The position numbers were made by a program, and so were the translations under genes. From positions 186,001 to 250,000 of the forward strand of contig JANEZZ010000473.1 in the NCBI GenBank assembly GCA_026122225.1: a stretch of DNA of 64,000 nucleotides, written 5' to 3'. This DNA comes from Heloderma charlesbogerti (lineage: Eukaryota > Chordata > Lepidosauria > Squamata > Helodermatidae). Within the stretch, counting starts at the first letter, position 1. Every line of letters begins with the position of its first letter. Below are positions 10,284 to 22,300 of the stretch, piece by piece. The notes under the pieces are model-generated. The model was not told the origin of the DNA and ran no database searches. It saw only the letters and a list, made by a program, of their open reading frames with translations.

Positions 10284-10736
10284 CTCTATACCAGCGGTCC
10301 CCAACCTTTTTGGCACCAGGGACCGGTTTTGTGGAAGACAATTTTTCCATGGACTGGGGGGGATGGTTTCAGGATGATTCAAGCACATTACATTTATTAC
10401 TTTGCAGTAATAGGCTACGTAAAGATTTACGTAGCCTATCACTTGAAGAACAGGGACGCAAATGGCGTCCGCTATGCGGACCAGTGGCCGGAAGTCCACC
10501 AGTGGCCAGAGCCAGCCAGCAGCTCTGTGGACTTGCCGTGGAGTGGAGCTGGCCAGGGCCAGCGAGGATTCAGGGGGGAGGGATGGATCGCCTCCCCCCC
10601 TGTGGACCCCCGCAGACCCAAGGTAAGGGGGTTTCACATACCCTTACACTCACCTCCTGCTTTATGTCCTGGTTCTTAACAGGCCACGGACTGGCACTGG
10701 TCTGTGGCCTGGGGGTTGGGGACCCCTGCTCCATAC
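10284..10736 (+). mobile_element. hAT element with MER1/Charlie-like ends and a TACGTA hairpin core
   Basis: The element spans 10292-10728. It opens CAGCGGTCCCCAACCTTTTT and closes TTGGGGACCCCTG, giving inverted ends. The flanks are CTCTATAC (10284-10291) and CTCCATAC (10729-10736), an 8-bp duplication with one mismatch, diagnostic of hAT. The left 110 bp and right 60 bp resemble the MER1/Charlie type familiar from mammals. The middle holds a hairpin at 10410-10439 (ATAGGCTACGTAAA, GA, then the reverse complement) and a CCTCCCCCC block shared with the elements at 17.0 and 54.4 kb. No transposase is encoded. Confidence 0.85.
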
Positions 10737-10902
10737 CATTTGATAAAAATAATTTTGCTTCAAATATTCGTCTATTCATTTCTCATGTTTTTTAGACATT
10801 TCAAACAAATAATCAAGCCCCAAATATTGAAAAAATTGTTCAAGTATGAAAAACAACAAAAAGAATCAGTTCTACCAATTATTACAATTCGTTACCGTCC
10901 AT

Positions 10903-12220
10903 GAATTGACATTAGTTAACAATCAGAAGTCTGCATTTTCCGAAATTATGAATAGCATACACTTTAATTTAGGTTAAAAAAAATTGGGTGCCCCTGGAGG
11001 AAATGGAACAACCTATTTAATTAATTTATTATTATCAAAACTGCGGCCTCAGATGAAAATAGCACTTGCTGTGGCATCATCTGGCATTGCTGCTAAGTTG
11101 TTGCAGGGTGGGAAAACCACACACTCCATTTTTAAGTTCTCATTCAACATCAGTGTCGGCGTAACGTCATTGAGCAACATATCTAGACAGAGCCCTCTGG
11201 CAAAGCTTTTGCAGAACTGTGAATTGATAGTTTGGGACAAATGTTGAAGTGCTTCACCTCACATTAAACAACATTCAAGGGAATTAGGTTTTTATGGGTG
11301 GTGTGACCGTCGTAGTAGCTAGAGATTTTTGACAGACATTGCCCGTGATTCCCCGAGGCACTTGAGCGGATGAAGTAAACGTGTGTATTAAGTCATCAGG
11401 TTTGTGGTCTTCCCTTAATGTTCTGTGTCTGTCAACAAATATGTGAGTGCATCTAAGGGGCAACCTTAATTCAGGTGACTTTGCTCATTTGCTACTTCAG
11501 ATTGGCAATGGGAATTTAATAGAAACAGAGAGAAAAAATTACAATCACTGAAAATTTGGGGATTTTAGTTAACTCCATGGAAGAGTTAGTGTCCAATGTT
11601 TACCCTGGAAGTGAGCAATTGGCAACTAAACCATGTGGTGGTTATGCAAAAGAGCTATTTCAGTTTAATAAAATTATATGGGTGCAAGGGTTAATGAGCT
11701 CACCCTGGACAAGTTCGATGTTGACAAAAGAATGTGGTAGTGAATGTGGACGAAACCATCCACTACCCTGTAGAGTTCCTAAACACACAGAATCCACCTC
11801 AGTTGCCTCCACACAAATTACAGTTAAAGGTGGGAACACCGATAATGCTTTTGCACAATTTTAAGTCCCATGACATTGTGCAATGGGACACGCTTTCAAG
11901 TAAAGATCCTAAAGTCCCACATAATTGAAGCCACTGTCTTAACTGGGTGTGCTGCAAGTGAAACTGTATTCATCTCTAGAATTCCAATAATTCCTTCAGA
12001 TTACCTGTTTGATTTCAAAAGAATACAGTTTCCAGTTAAACCTTGTTTTGCTACATCTATTAACAAACCATAGCGACAGTCACTGAAAGTTGACGATTTG
12101 GACTTGCAGACTGAGTGCTTTCTTTATGGACAGTTTTATCACTGCATGTTCCTGTGTTAAGTTCACCGCACAATTTGTTTCTTTTAGCACCCAATGGAAC
12201 AAGAGCCAAAATAGTGGACA
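10903..12220 (+). pseudogene. Helitron Pif1-like helicase pseudogene
   Basis: Frames at 10903-11247, 11734-11928 and 11934-12075 together cover helicase blocks. These are a start resembling LTLVNNQKSAFSEIM, a Walker A region read as GAPGGNGTTYLIN, KIALAVASSGIAAKLL, TTHSIFKF, a Walker B region read as LIVWDKC, then [25 protein letters not shown] and FKRIQFPVKPCFA. The order is that of Helitron helicases. The Walker A lysine is replaced (GTT for GKT) and the acidic pair after VWD is lost, with frameshifts and stops between blocks. It is dead. Confidence 0.8.
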
Positions 12221-12230
12221 AAGGACTAGT

Positions 12231-13048
12231 GGTGCCAAGGGAAAGATGCAGACTTTGAATCCAAAGTCTACCCCTCACCCTCGGTTCAGATCTTGCCTTA
12301 TGCCAATTTTAATTTGTTTGTAGGGATCCAAAAAAGGGAATAGACTGTTAAATGTAATTGATTACAATGGACTAAATATGTAGCCTTGCCCAGTTATACA
12401 GAAAAGCACTATAAAGTTAATAGCAATTAGTAAACAAAAAGCATTAGACTACACAATTGAGCTCTAACTAATGGATTTTTTGTAATGGCATCTTGTACGT
12501 CTTATAATATTATATATTCTGTATATTTTGGATCTGCTGTATTTTTCTAAACAAAGGATGATCAATTATAACCTCATGACACATGATGAGCCTTCCTCTG
12601 TTCAACTGTTTGTTCAATATTAATTTGATCAGTGGGTATCCTACAACCTCCTGTCTAGTGAGACGTCACCACACCTGTGTAGCTACGCCAAAGTAAAGGT
12701 GACTGAGTCCCCAGTACAGCCATGGGGGAAAAGGAAATAGCAAGAGATATCACAATGGATCTTCTACAATCAGCGGGAAGCAGAATTGTTGCTGTGGTTC
12801 CGCATTGGAACTTATTATAGTGCTATCCCCCATATTCAAATCTCTTTCCCTCAGATGAAATGTAGCAGTAAGTCCATTTGGATTTGGAGGGCCTACCAAG
12901 GGCAGGGATGGTGCAAGCACCTAGCTGGGGCTCGAAGATCGATGAGAAATCAGCCCCCTGGATGCCAGCCCATGGACCCCAGCGCTTGCCCAGCTTGGCA
13001 TGCACTGAGCTGGGTGAGTGCACAGGCGTCTGCTTCCTTGCCGAGCAC
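12231..13048. other. Unassigned spacer
   Basis: No gene or recognised repeat. GC content rises after about 12880, and the overlapping ORFs on both strands there show no family motif. Confidence 0.3.
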
Positions 13049-13244
13049 CATTTCCCACTCAAATGGCTGCTCATGCTTTTCAGTAACTATCCCATATATG
13101 CAGAAGGAGGCCTTAAAGGGGCCATGTCCACAACAATACAGGCATTTATGCCTGTAATGTTGTTGACATGGCCCCTTTAAGGCCCCTATCTGTGTAAATG
13201 GGATAGTTATGGAAAAGAACAAGCAGCCATCAGAGTGGAAAATG
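13049..13244. repeat. Imperfect palindrome, arms of about 96 bp
   Basis: The left arm (13049-13144) and right arm (13149-13244) are reverse complements with scattered mismatches, around an ACAGGCA/TTTA/TGCCTGT centre. Paired segments include GTAACTATCCC with GGGATAGTTA, and CCTTAAAGGGGCCATGT with ACATGGCCCCTTTAAGG. Directly after it, 13241-13283 repeats part of the right arm in direct orientation. It is probably a fold-back MITE; no ends or target duplication could be fixed. Confidence 0.8.
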
Positions 13245-13285
13245 CCTGTAGTGGTGCTGACATGGCCTCTTTAAGGCCCCCTTTA

Positions 13286-15000
13286 AGGCTCCCTATCCTA
13301 CCACCTGCCGCTGAGCAACTGCACCTTCCTCTGCCAGTGCCCAGCAGAGAGAGGCATGTTTGCTTGATGGCAGGAGCAGGATGGGAACTGAGAGAGAAGT
13401 GCCATGGGGCTTCCTTCTTGGCTCCCATCCTGCTGCCTCTGCCGCTGCAAGCCTGCAACCAGCCACTATTGGGCGCACAATGGCAGCTTGTTGGGGAAGT
13501 GGGCACCAGCTTGATGGACACCCGTGGACCTCTGAGCGGCTCACACCCCAGCATGAGCAGGGGCAGGTGGCTGGCAGAGGTCCAATGAGCAGAGGGTGAA
13601 GCAGCAGCGGGTGAGTTCAGCCATTCCTAACCAAGGGGTTGTGTAGCAGCAAGTCCCATTTGGTGGTTCAGCGGGACTTATCCCTTAGAATGTAACAATG
13701 GGGCAAAGTTCCCTAATCAGGCTCAGGACAGGGAGGAATTGGCTTAGGATAGGCAGGTCTGGCCCTCCCATGAAGAAGGGTGAGGTGCCCTCATCAGAGG
13801 CACCTGCCACCCTTTGCCCCATCACCTCCAGTGGGTGCTCTGGAGAGCCCTGCCAGCTGCTCTCCCACTGTGCATTTGCTGTAGCAAGAGAGCAGCTGTC
13901 AGGGCTCTCTGGAGCAGACACCTACTCCCTATTTCCCTCATTGTGCACCCCCTTACTTTTGCCGCTGCTGCATTGGCTCTACGGAGTGTCGTGTAGCTGG
14001 AGGACATGGCTGAGGGGCTTTTGTGAGGTCTTGCGAGACCCTGCACCCACTTCTTCTGGCTGGGTGGCACTCCATAGAGTTGACACTGTGGCAGAAAAAG
14101 TAAAGGAGGAGGCATGCAACAAGGAAAGGAGAAATGTGATACAGGGGCGGGAAGGAGGCATGATGCAGTGGCGGCGCGTGTTCTCTCCTGCCTCAGGTGG
14201 CCAGAGAGCTTGTGCAGAGGCTGAGCACAGGTGTGCACAATCTTCCGAGAGACCAGAGAGAAGGGAGTGATTTCCATTGCTCGTGCTAATGAGGGAGGCC
14301 TTTATCTCTGATCTCTCCTGAGAGGGACCTAAGACTGAGTACTAAGCCATAAGAAAAGCTCAACACTCAGAAAATAGCTCAGTTTACTCCAAGCCCTATC
14401 AGATCCCATCATGCTCCTATTGTGTGTATTACTGGGAGATCGGACAGGATCCAATCACACTCCCACCTTGGTAGCCCCTCCAAATCTACCATATGTAGAT
14501 TGCTGCTGCTGGGCGGGGACATTTTTGCTCAGTAGAAGCAGCTGAACTACACCAGCTCCTCCCAATCAGGAAATGAGTGCAATACCATCACTGGCATTGT
14601 GCCATATTTAATTTGTTAAAAGGTGTAGCTTAGTTGAGCAGGGTAAGGTGTGAAGTGCTATTAGTGAGTTCTGCAAAGCTGCATATGGTGCAATGTCATT
14701 TGTCTGGCCATCTTGTTTTTGTGCTCATTTGGGATACTAAGCATGCTTTATGTCTCTCACCACTGAACAACTCTTATGATGACTTTCTCCTCCTGACGCC
14801 ATTCTAATCTGGATATATTTTATATCTGTACAAGATGCGAAGATAAATGGGGGATGCTCTATATGAAAATCCAGCCTCTGAATTATTCATTAACTGGAAA
14901 ACCCAACAGCATCTGTCCTTTGCTTGAGTGATGGAGCGATCAGTGCATCTTAGATAAGTAAGCCATGCCTTTAACAGTGGGTAAATGGTACCCTTGATCA
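13286..15000. other. Unassigned GC-richer region with chance ORFs
   Basis: The longest frames (13698-14270, 190 codons plus; 13822-14277, 151 codons minus) overlap each other on opposite strands and show no domain, signal peptide or repeat structure. I treat them as non-coding. No repeat family is recognised. Confidence 0.3.
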
Positions 15001-15104
15001 GTGTATAACTGAATAACACTTAATATCTATTGCAATGTTTTCCAGATGTTTTTTGGGGGGGATCCAGAAGTTTTAAACTCAAGTGGACTTTTGCCAGTGG
15101 GATT

Positions 15105-15290
15105 TGGATCCCAATCCAATGCATGTTTACTCATAAGCAAGTCTGACTTTGTTTAACAGGACTTCTTTCCAATACTTTTGCATAGGATGGCAGCCTTCAA
15201 GCACAATCCTGTGCATGACTACTCAGAAGAAAGGCTCATTGAGTTCAGTTGGGCTTACTTCCAGGTCAGTGTACATAGGATTGCAGCTGT
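15105..15290. mobile_element. Two adjacent 'GTCTACTCAG' MITE remnants
   Basis: One unit at about 15105-15190 (CCAATCCAATGCATGTTTAC to TTTTGCATAGGATGGCAGC). A second at about 15198-15290 (CACAATCCTGTGCATGACTA to CATAGGATTGCAGCTG). Each has the outer CAATCC/GGATTG ends and an inner AAGT/ACTTAC pairing. Confidence 0.55.
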
Positions 15291-15299
15291 AATGATGGG

Positions 15300-15565
15300 T
15301 GTGTGTGTTCATCTGCAAAGAGGCAGTGCTGGAGAAGAATAAAGCTACTAGTCGTGATGGCTATCTATTAACTCCAGCATCAGAGGTGATGCGTGCCTCT
15401 TTATTTATACCACTTGCTGGGGAACAACAGCAGGAGGGTGCCACTATTGCAGTCGTGTCCCATTTGTGGGCTTCCCGTAGGCATCTAGTTTGTCACTGTG
15501 GGCACAGAATGCTGGGCAAGTTAGGCTTTTGGTGTGATCCAGCACAGCCCTTCTTATGTTCATAA
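15300..15565 (+). mobile_element. CR1-type LINE 3' end
   Basis: It runs from AGTCGTGATGGCTATCTATT through CACTTGCTGGGGAACA and GGGCACAGAATGCTGGGCAA to CAGCACAGCCCTTCTTATGT. The same block follows the ORF2 C-terminus in the CR1 copy at 47.4 kb and is inverted at 42.7 kb. Only 3' UTR is present. Confidence 0.65.
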
Positions 15566-17005
15566 GGATTAATGACAAACTAATGAAATATGAAATTAAG
15601 GAATATAAAACCAAGGATAAAGAAGCCAAATAGAGCCAAGACATTCTGATCATTGTAACTACAATAAAAGGCAGTTCATCACTAATGTCCTGTCTCACTC
15701 TAGGACAGAGCAGCCAAAGGAAAAATGTAGGAAATTCTCCCAGTTACAAATGAGACCCATATTAGACTCGTCTTAAGCAACCAAGCCTAAACTTTAAACA
15801 CTCCAAAATAGATGTATGTATATATAAAAGGCGAAACTTACCAATAGGCTGTTGAGGATTAGTTAAACATTTTACCAAAAGGGAGACTCTATTGTTGAGT
15901 TTTATAACATCTTATAAAATAAGAAGTAAATTGATCTGCCCAGCAAATCTAGTGGCAAATAGGAAATGAGAGTCAATACATCTTAATAAATAAGAATTTC
16001 CATCAAGGATATTGGAGGGATAAACAATTCCTTTGGGTTGTTAATGTTCTGAACACAAGATGCTCATATTCCTCCATGGCAGGCAAATTGGCATTTAGTT
16101 TTTCTCCAAAAACTCTTTTGATGAGTACAGAATGTGCCCTGGCAAGTTTATCTGAGGCAAAATTAATTTAGTTTATATACATTTTTTATTTCTGCAGTGC
16201 ACAGAATTAAGCTACTGCATTAAGAGTCACCGTGGAACATGAAACAAGGTTTCCTGAGTAATTGTTATTAACTCAGATCAAAGCTATTTGGATTCATCCG
16301 GTTCAGCAGCTATTGATGGGTTGGATTAGCTGGCCAGTTTTGATAGTGATAAATGTTTGGGAAAATGCCTTTCAGTTCTAAAACAGCACACACAATATAG
16401 AGGAACTTGGTGTAGAACACAAATAGGCTCAACCTCATTCTTCCGGCATCTACTCACTCATAAGGAACAAATCCTTTTATGACAAAAGCATCTAGTAAGC
16501 TGAAACACTGTAAAATGACATTTCTCCAGGTAAGAAATGGGCAGTTTCTCCTTCTGTATTCCATACTGCCACATAAACAGTCCTCCTCACAGAAGGCCAA
16601 ATGCTATAATAAAGTCAGCCGCACCATCAAGCAATAAGGTCTTCACAGTCACTCGAGCATAGCCAGACTATTATATACAAAACTGAAGACAAGTTTAAAG
16701 CCTGGGATATCTCTTACTTATCTCTAGGGATATATAAGAATTTCATTTCACTTCATTTAACATCAGAAATGGGCCCCGTTAGGACCTCCGAATGAGAAGG
16801 GCAAAGCTTGCATTCCCGAGCTTGCACTCATATTCGTAAAATGCAGTCATCAGAAAAATGTGCATTTGGGGGTGAGGGGAATATTTTCATGCTTTAGTCA
16901 TAAATGTGCACTTTTCCTGTGAAGTGGAATGCGGAAGACAATTGTTGTATTGAGGCGTTAGTGGTGCACAACAATCCTTCTCATGTCTAGACTTCTGCTT
17001 TTGCC
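15566..17005. other. Unassigned spacer
   Basis: No gene, hairpin or known repeat recognised in about 1.4 kb. Confidence 0.3.
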
Positions 17006-17021
17006 TGTTGCTTTTAGGGCA

Positions 17022-18246
17022 TTTCTACATGTAGGGATGTACGAAAGTGACTTACCTTTCGTGGATTATGTTGATGGTAGGGGGGGAGGCGTTCTGTCCC
17101 TCCCCCCGGAATCCTGGACGGGGGGGAGGCGATCCGTTCCTCCCCCCCGGAATCCTCGATGGCAGGCTGTGCTCTGTGGCAGCTCCGTGGAGCAGCTGGC
17201 CAGGCCCAGCCCAGCCCAGAGCCGTCCGCACCCGGATTTCTGGCCGCGGAGGGCTCTGGGGGAAAAAAACACACAACTGTGTACGCAAATGGCGGCAGCT
17301 ATGGCCGCCGCCATTTGAGTTCCTTATTTTTGGCCATCTGAATCTACGCAAATATTTACGTAGGCTAAAACGGCAAATCAAAAAGGGACGCAAATAGCGC
17401 CCGCTACGCTATTTGCGTTCCCCTTTATTTTTGCCGTCATAGTCTACGTAAATATTTATGTAGACTAAGACAGCCAAAAATAAAGAATGCAAATGGCAGC
17501 GACCGTAGCCGCCGCCATTTGCGTACATGGTTTTTTTTTTTTTAAACCCAGCCAGCCATGATAGGCTACATAAAGATTTACGTAGCCTATCACGTCGTTT
17601 TTTTGTTTTTTGTTTTAACCCAGCCATGATAGGCTACGTAAATCTTTACGTAGCCTATCACGTCTTCTTTTTTTTTTAACAAGACTGGAAATGGCAGCGG
17701 TGGCAGCTGGTCGGAAGACCAGCCGCCGCCACCGCCGCCGCTGCCCGGAAGATCCACCCCAAGTAAGTCTCGTCCCAGGGGGGATCCGTGGGGGGGTGGC
17801 AGGCCGTTCTGCCATGGAGTTCGGGGGGGCCGAATGCACTGGCATTCGGCTTCACCGAGATCCATGGCGGAATGCTCTGACATCCCTATCTACATGAGGT
17901 TTTTATTCTGCACCTTTACTGGGTCTTCTTCTTCTGGATTCTTTGCTGGATTAATATCGACTCCTTTACATGTGCTTTTTTCTGGGGGGTTTCTTTGTCT
18001 GCCTTTCTGTATGTTTCATTATACAGCCACTAGATGGCGCTGTAGTTTATGGGAATTGTGCAATTACACAGAGAATTTAATAGTGCCATTCAGGTTATGC
18101 CAGACTTTCCCCATTAAGAAAAAATTCTGTGATAATAGTTGCAAAGCACAGGAGAGGCCCTGGGGGATGACAGTGTCATATAAAGGACCTGGAAACTACC
18201 ATCAGTGAGCAATCACAAGTGCACAATAAAAGCCTCATGTAGAAAG
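17022..18246. mobile_element. MITE with TTTCTACATGAGG ends, split by a hairpin hAT
   Basis: The left end is the few bases TTTCTACATG at 17022-17031. The rest is 17889-18246, from TCTACATGAGGTTTTTATTC to AATAAAAGCCTCATGTAGAA. Other copies are at 46352-46700 and, inverted, at 60282-60634. A shared internal block reads CCACTAGATGGC. It is non-coding. The hairpin-rich hAT sits in its left terminal repeat. Confidence 0.7.
17024..17896 (-). mobile_element. Hairpin-array hAT element B
   Basis: The element is 17032-17888 (857 bp), flanked by TCTACATG at 17024-17031 and 17889-17896, an exact 8-bp duplication. Termini are TAGGGATGTACGAAAGTGAC and CTCTGACATCCCTA. Inside, in order, are a C-rich block and a GCAAATGGCGGC hairpin near 17285-17315. 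Next come a GCAAATAGCG hairpin (17388-17419), a TAGTCTACGTAAA hairpin (17440-17467) and a second GCAAATGGC hairpin (17489-17522). Two TGATAGGCTACGTAAA hairpins (17559-17592 and 17627-17660, the latter with perfect 16-bp arms) and a GC-rich block follow. It lies in reverse orientation relative to element E. It encodes no transposase. Confidence 0.9.
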
Positions 18247-19150
18247 GCTCTTTGTGGTTAGCTATGCTTCTTCTTCTCATTAGTTCTCAGGGCCAATTAT
18301 TTGTTTGAGGCTGAACTGAGAGGCTAGTATTTAAGCCTCTGGTGAGATCTCAAGGTTGGTCATTTGTTGTGGGAGTATCTATGATTCTCTCACAACTTTC
18401 TCAAAATCATTGGAGTAGATCTTTAGAATAAGGGGAGGGATTATTATGAGCATAGTAGTATATATGAATCCCTGAGACATTCCCAGGATGGGATCTCGAT
18501 GCAGGCCAATCCGGAAAAGTGCTGTGTATTACAGGCAGGTACTGGGGTCACATCCATTGCCATATTTTTGATGGCACCCCTGGCAACTGTACAAACATAA
18601 GCCTATGATCTTGCTCTGTAGTTTCTTACTTGCTGCAGTCATTGCATTGCAGTGTTCTGCTTCCATCTTCTGCTTTATTAATTTGCTCCTGCTTCATAAA
18701 ATCTTTAGCATTCACCCATTAGTGTGTTTATTATATTCTGAATACTAAAAAGAACCATTGCATCTTGGCAACACATCTTGTTCAGACAGCAACAACAAAA
18801 AGTCCACATGCAGGAACAAGGTGGACCAAGCTTTGAAGCAGAACTTGGAAGACCTCAATGAACTCAAACATTGCACCTCGCTGAATTTTCCCTCCCTGCT
18901 TATCTCAGAAATGAGTTTGAAGGATGTATTTCTTCTTTGTCTGTGACCCTATTCAAATTATTTACCCTACCCGGGTTAAAAGTGGTTACACCTACCTGGG
19001 ACCAACTGCAAGGGCAAATCAGGGGACCTGATTTGGCCCACAGGAAACCTGTTTGGTACCCCTGCTGCAAGCATTCCTTATCAAGATATATCTGTAGGCC
19101 ACTTCTGTTCTTCCAGAGGAATGGCTACGTTAGTCTGTTGCACCAGGAAC
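18247..19150. other. Unassigned spacer
   Basis: No gene or recognised repeat. Short ORFs at 18758-19209 lack motifs. Confidence 0.3.
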
Positions 19151-19154
19151 TATA

Positions 19155-19389
19155 CATTATTTATTTATTTGCTTATTTATGGGACTTATACCTTGCCCTT
19201 CTTCAATAAAATTCCCAGAGAAGCTTACACTCTTTTAAAACGCAATCAAACAAACTGAAAACATACAAATTATCCCTAGGTGATGTAATAAATAAAAAAC
19301 TAAAAATCTTCTTTAAAATTAAAAAGTTTATAACAACAAAATAAAAACAAAGTAAAAACCAAAGTTAAAGCTAAAAAACTACTGGATGC
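19155..19389 (-). mobile_element. L2/CR1-type LINE 3' end
   Basis: It begins ATTATTTATTTATTTGCTTA and GGACTTATACCTTGCCCTTC, then AGAGAAGCTTACACTC, and continues as A-rich sequence with AATAAAAAC. It lies immediately upstream of BovB copy 2. Confidence 0.55.
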
Positions 19390-22300
19390 AGACCAGGAAG
19401 TTGTTGTTGTTGTTGTTCAGTCGTTCAGTCATGTCCGACTCTTCGTGACCCCATGGACCATAGCACGCCAGGCCTTCCTGTCCTGCGCTCTCTCCCGGAG
19501 TGTGCTCAAGTTCATATTCATTGCATCGGTGATGCTATCTAGCCATCTCATCCTCTGCCGTCCCCTTCTCCTTTTGCCTTCAGTCTTTCCCAGCATCAGG
19601 GTCTTTTCCAGAGAGTTTTCTCTTCGCATTAGGTGGCCAAAATATTTGAGCTTCAGCTTCAGTATCTGTCCTTCCAATGAGCACTCAGGGTTGATTTCCT
19701 TTAGGATTGACTGATTTGACCTCCTTGCAGTCCAGGGGACTCGTAAGAGTCTTCTCCAGCACCACAGTTCGAAAGCATCAATTCTTCAGTGCTCAGCCTT
19801 CCTTATAGTCCTGCTCTCACAGCCATACATTACTACTGGGAAAACCATAGCTTTGATTAGACGGACCTTTGTCGGCAAGGTGATGTCTCTGCTTCTTACT
19901 ATGCTATCTAGGTTTGCCATAGCTTTCCTCCCAAGGAGCAAGCGTCTTTTAATTTCATGGCTACAGTCACCATCTGCGGTGATCTTGGAGCCCAAGAAAG
20001 TAAAATCTGTCACTGCTTCCATTTCTTCCCCTTCTATATGCCAGGAAGTGATGGGGCCAGATGCCATGATCTTAGTTTTTGTAATGTTGAGTTTCAAACC
20101 AGCTTTTGCACACTCCTCTTTCACCCTCAACAAGAGGCTCTTGAGATCCTCTTCGCTTTCTGCCATTAGGGTGGTATCATCTGCATATTGGAGGTTGTTG
20201 ATAATTCTCCCAGCAATCTTAATTCCGACCTGTGATTCATCCAACCCGGTATTTCTCATGATGTACTCTGCATATAAGTTAAATAAGCAGGGTGACAATA
20301 TGCAGCCTTGTCGTACTCCTTTCCCAATTTTGAACCACTCGGTTGTTCCATGTCTGGTTCTTACTGTTGCTTCTTGACCCTCGTACAGGTTTCTCAGGAG
20401 ACAGGTAAGGTGGTCTGGTACTCCCATCACTTTAAGAATTTGCCACAGTTTGTTGTGATCCACACAATCAAAGGCTTTAGTGTAGTCAATGAAGCAGAAA
20501 TAGACGTTTTTCTGGAATTCTCTTGCTTTCTCCATGATCCAGCGAAAGTTGGCGATTTGCCCTTCTTTGGAATTGGAATGTAAACTGACCTTTTCCAGTC
20601 TTGTGGCCATTGTTGAGTGTTCCAGATTTGTTGGCATATTGAATGCAGCACTTTAACAGCATCATCTTTTAGGATTTTAAATAGCTCGGCTGGAATACTG
20701 TCATCTCCGCTAGCTTTGTTGTTACTAATGCTTCCTAAGGCCCACTTGACTTCACTCTCTAGGATGTCCGGCTCAAGTTCAGTGACCGCACTATCATGGC
20801 TATCAGGGACATTCAGATCTTTCCTAAATAGTTCTTCTGTGTATTCTTTCCACCTCTTCTTAATCTCATCTGCTTCTGTTAGGTCCCTGCCTTCTTTGTC
20901 CTTTATCATGCCCGTCTTTGCACAAAACGTTCCCTTGAGATCTCCAATTTTCTTGAAGAGCTCTCTAGTCTTTCCCATTCTGTTGTTTTCCTCGATTTCT
21001 TTGCATTGTTCATTTAAGAAGGCCTTCTTGTCTCTCCTTGCCATTCTCTGGAACTCTGCATTCCGTTGGATATATCTTCCCCTTTCTCCCTTGCTTTTCA
21101 CTTCCCTTCTTTCCTCAGCTACTTGTAAAGCCTCATCAGACAGCCACTTGGCTTTCTTGCATTTCTTTTTCTTTGGGATGGATTTCGTTGCTGCCTCCTG
21201 AACAATGTTATGGACCTCCGTCCATAGTTCCTCAGGCACTCTGTCTATCAGGTCTAATCCCTTAAATCTATTTCTCACCTCCACTGTATATTCAGAAGGG
21301 ATATGATTTAGGTCATACCTGAATGGTTTAGTGGTTTTCCCTACGTTCTTCAATTTAAGCCAAAATTTTGCAACAAGAAGCTCATGATCTGAGCCACAGT
21401 CAGCTCCAGGTCTTGTTTTTACTGACTGTATAGAGCTTCTCTATCTTTGGCTGCAAAGGATATAATCAATCTGATTTCGATATTGACCATCTGGTGATGT
21501 CCATGTGTAGAGTCGTCTCTTGTGCTGTTGGAAAAGAGTGTTTGCTATGATCAGCATGTTCTCTTGGCAAAACTCTATTAGCTTTTGTCCTGCTTCATTT
21601 TGTACACCAAGGCCATGCCTGCCTGTTATCCCGGTGATTTCTTGACTTCCTACTTTAGCTTTCCAATCCCCTATGATGAAGAGGACATCTTTTTTGGGTG
21701 TTAGTTCTAGAAGGTGTTGTAGGTCTTCATAGAACCGATCAACCTCAGCTTCTTCAGCCTCAGTGGTTGGGGCATAGACTTGAATTACTGTGATGTTGAA
21801 TGGTTTGCCTTGGATTCATACTGAGATCATTCTATCGTTTTTAAGATTGTACCCCAGTACTGCTTTTCCCACCCTTTTGTTGACTATGAGTGCTACTCCA
21901 TTTCTACTAAGGGATTCTTGCCCACAGTAGTAGATATGATGGTCACCTGAATTAAATTCGCCCATGCCTGTCCATTTTAGTTCGCTGATTCCCAAGATGT
22001 CGATGTTCAATCTTGCCATCTCATGTTTGACCACCTCCAGCTTACCTTGGTTCATTGATCTGACATTCCAGGTTCCTAAACAATATTGTTCTTTACAGCA
22101 TCGGATTTTCTTTTCACCACCAGACGCATCCACAGCTGAGTGTCCTTTCGGCTTTGGCCCAGCCGCTTCACTCTTTCTGGCGCTACTTGGAAATACCCTC
22201 TGCTCTTCCCCAGTAGTATATTGGACACCTTCCGACCTGAGGGGCTCATCTTCCGGCATCATATCTTTTAGCCTTGTGATACGTTCCATGGGGTTTTCTT

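Larger units (their letters stand above)
9979..12230 (+). mobile_element. Degenerate Helitron relic, internally deleted
   Basis: It contains a presumed 5' leader (9979-10283), a hAT insertion (10284-10736), AT-rich sequence, and then the Pif1-type helicase remnant (about 10900-12220). The leader has GATGGACTCGAATCTGATTG and TATGAAACTTTTAGGATTTG, of the type found near Helitron 5' ends. No Rep nuclease domain is present, so the middle appears lost. I cannot see a reliable 3' CTRR hairpin, so the right boundary is approximate. Confidence 0.6.

Noticed and set aside
13698..14270. 190-codon ORF as a host gene
   Set aside because: Overlaps a 151-codon ORF on the other strand, has no domain, splice context or family motif; GC-rich chance frame.
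17691..17897. CRISPR-like or satellite array at the hairpin clusters
   Set aside because: Hairpins differ in kind and spacing and sit inside hAT ends; no regular repeat-spacer structure.
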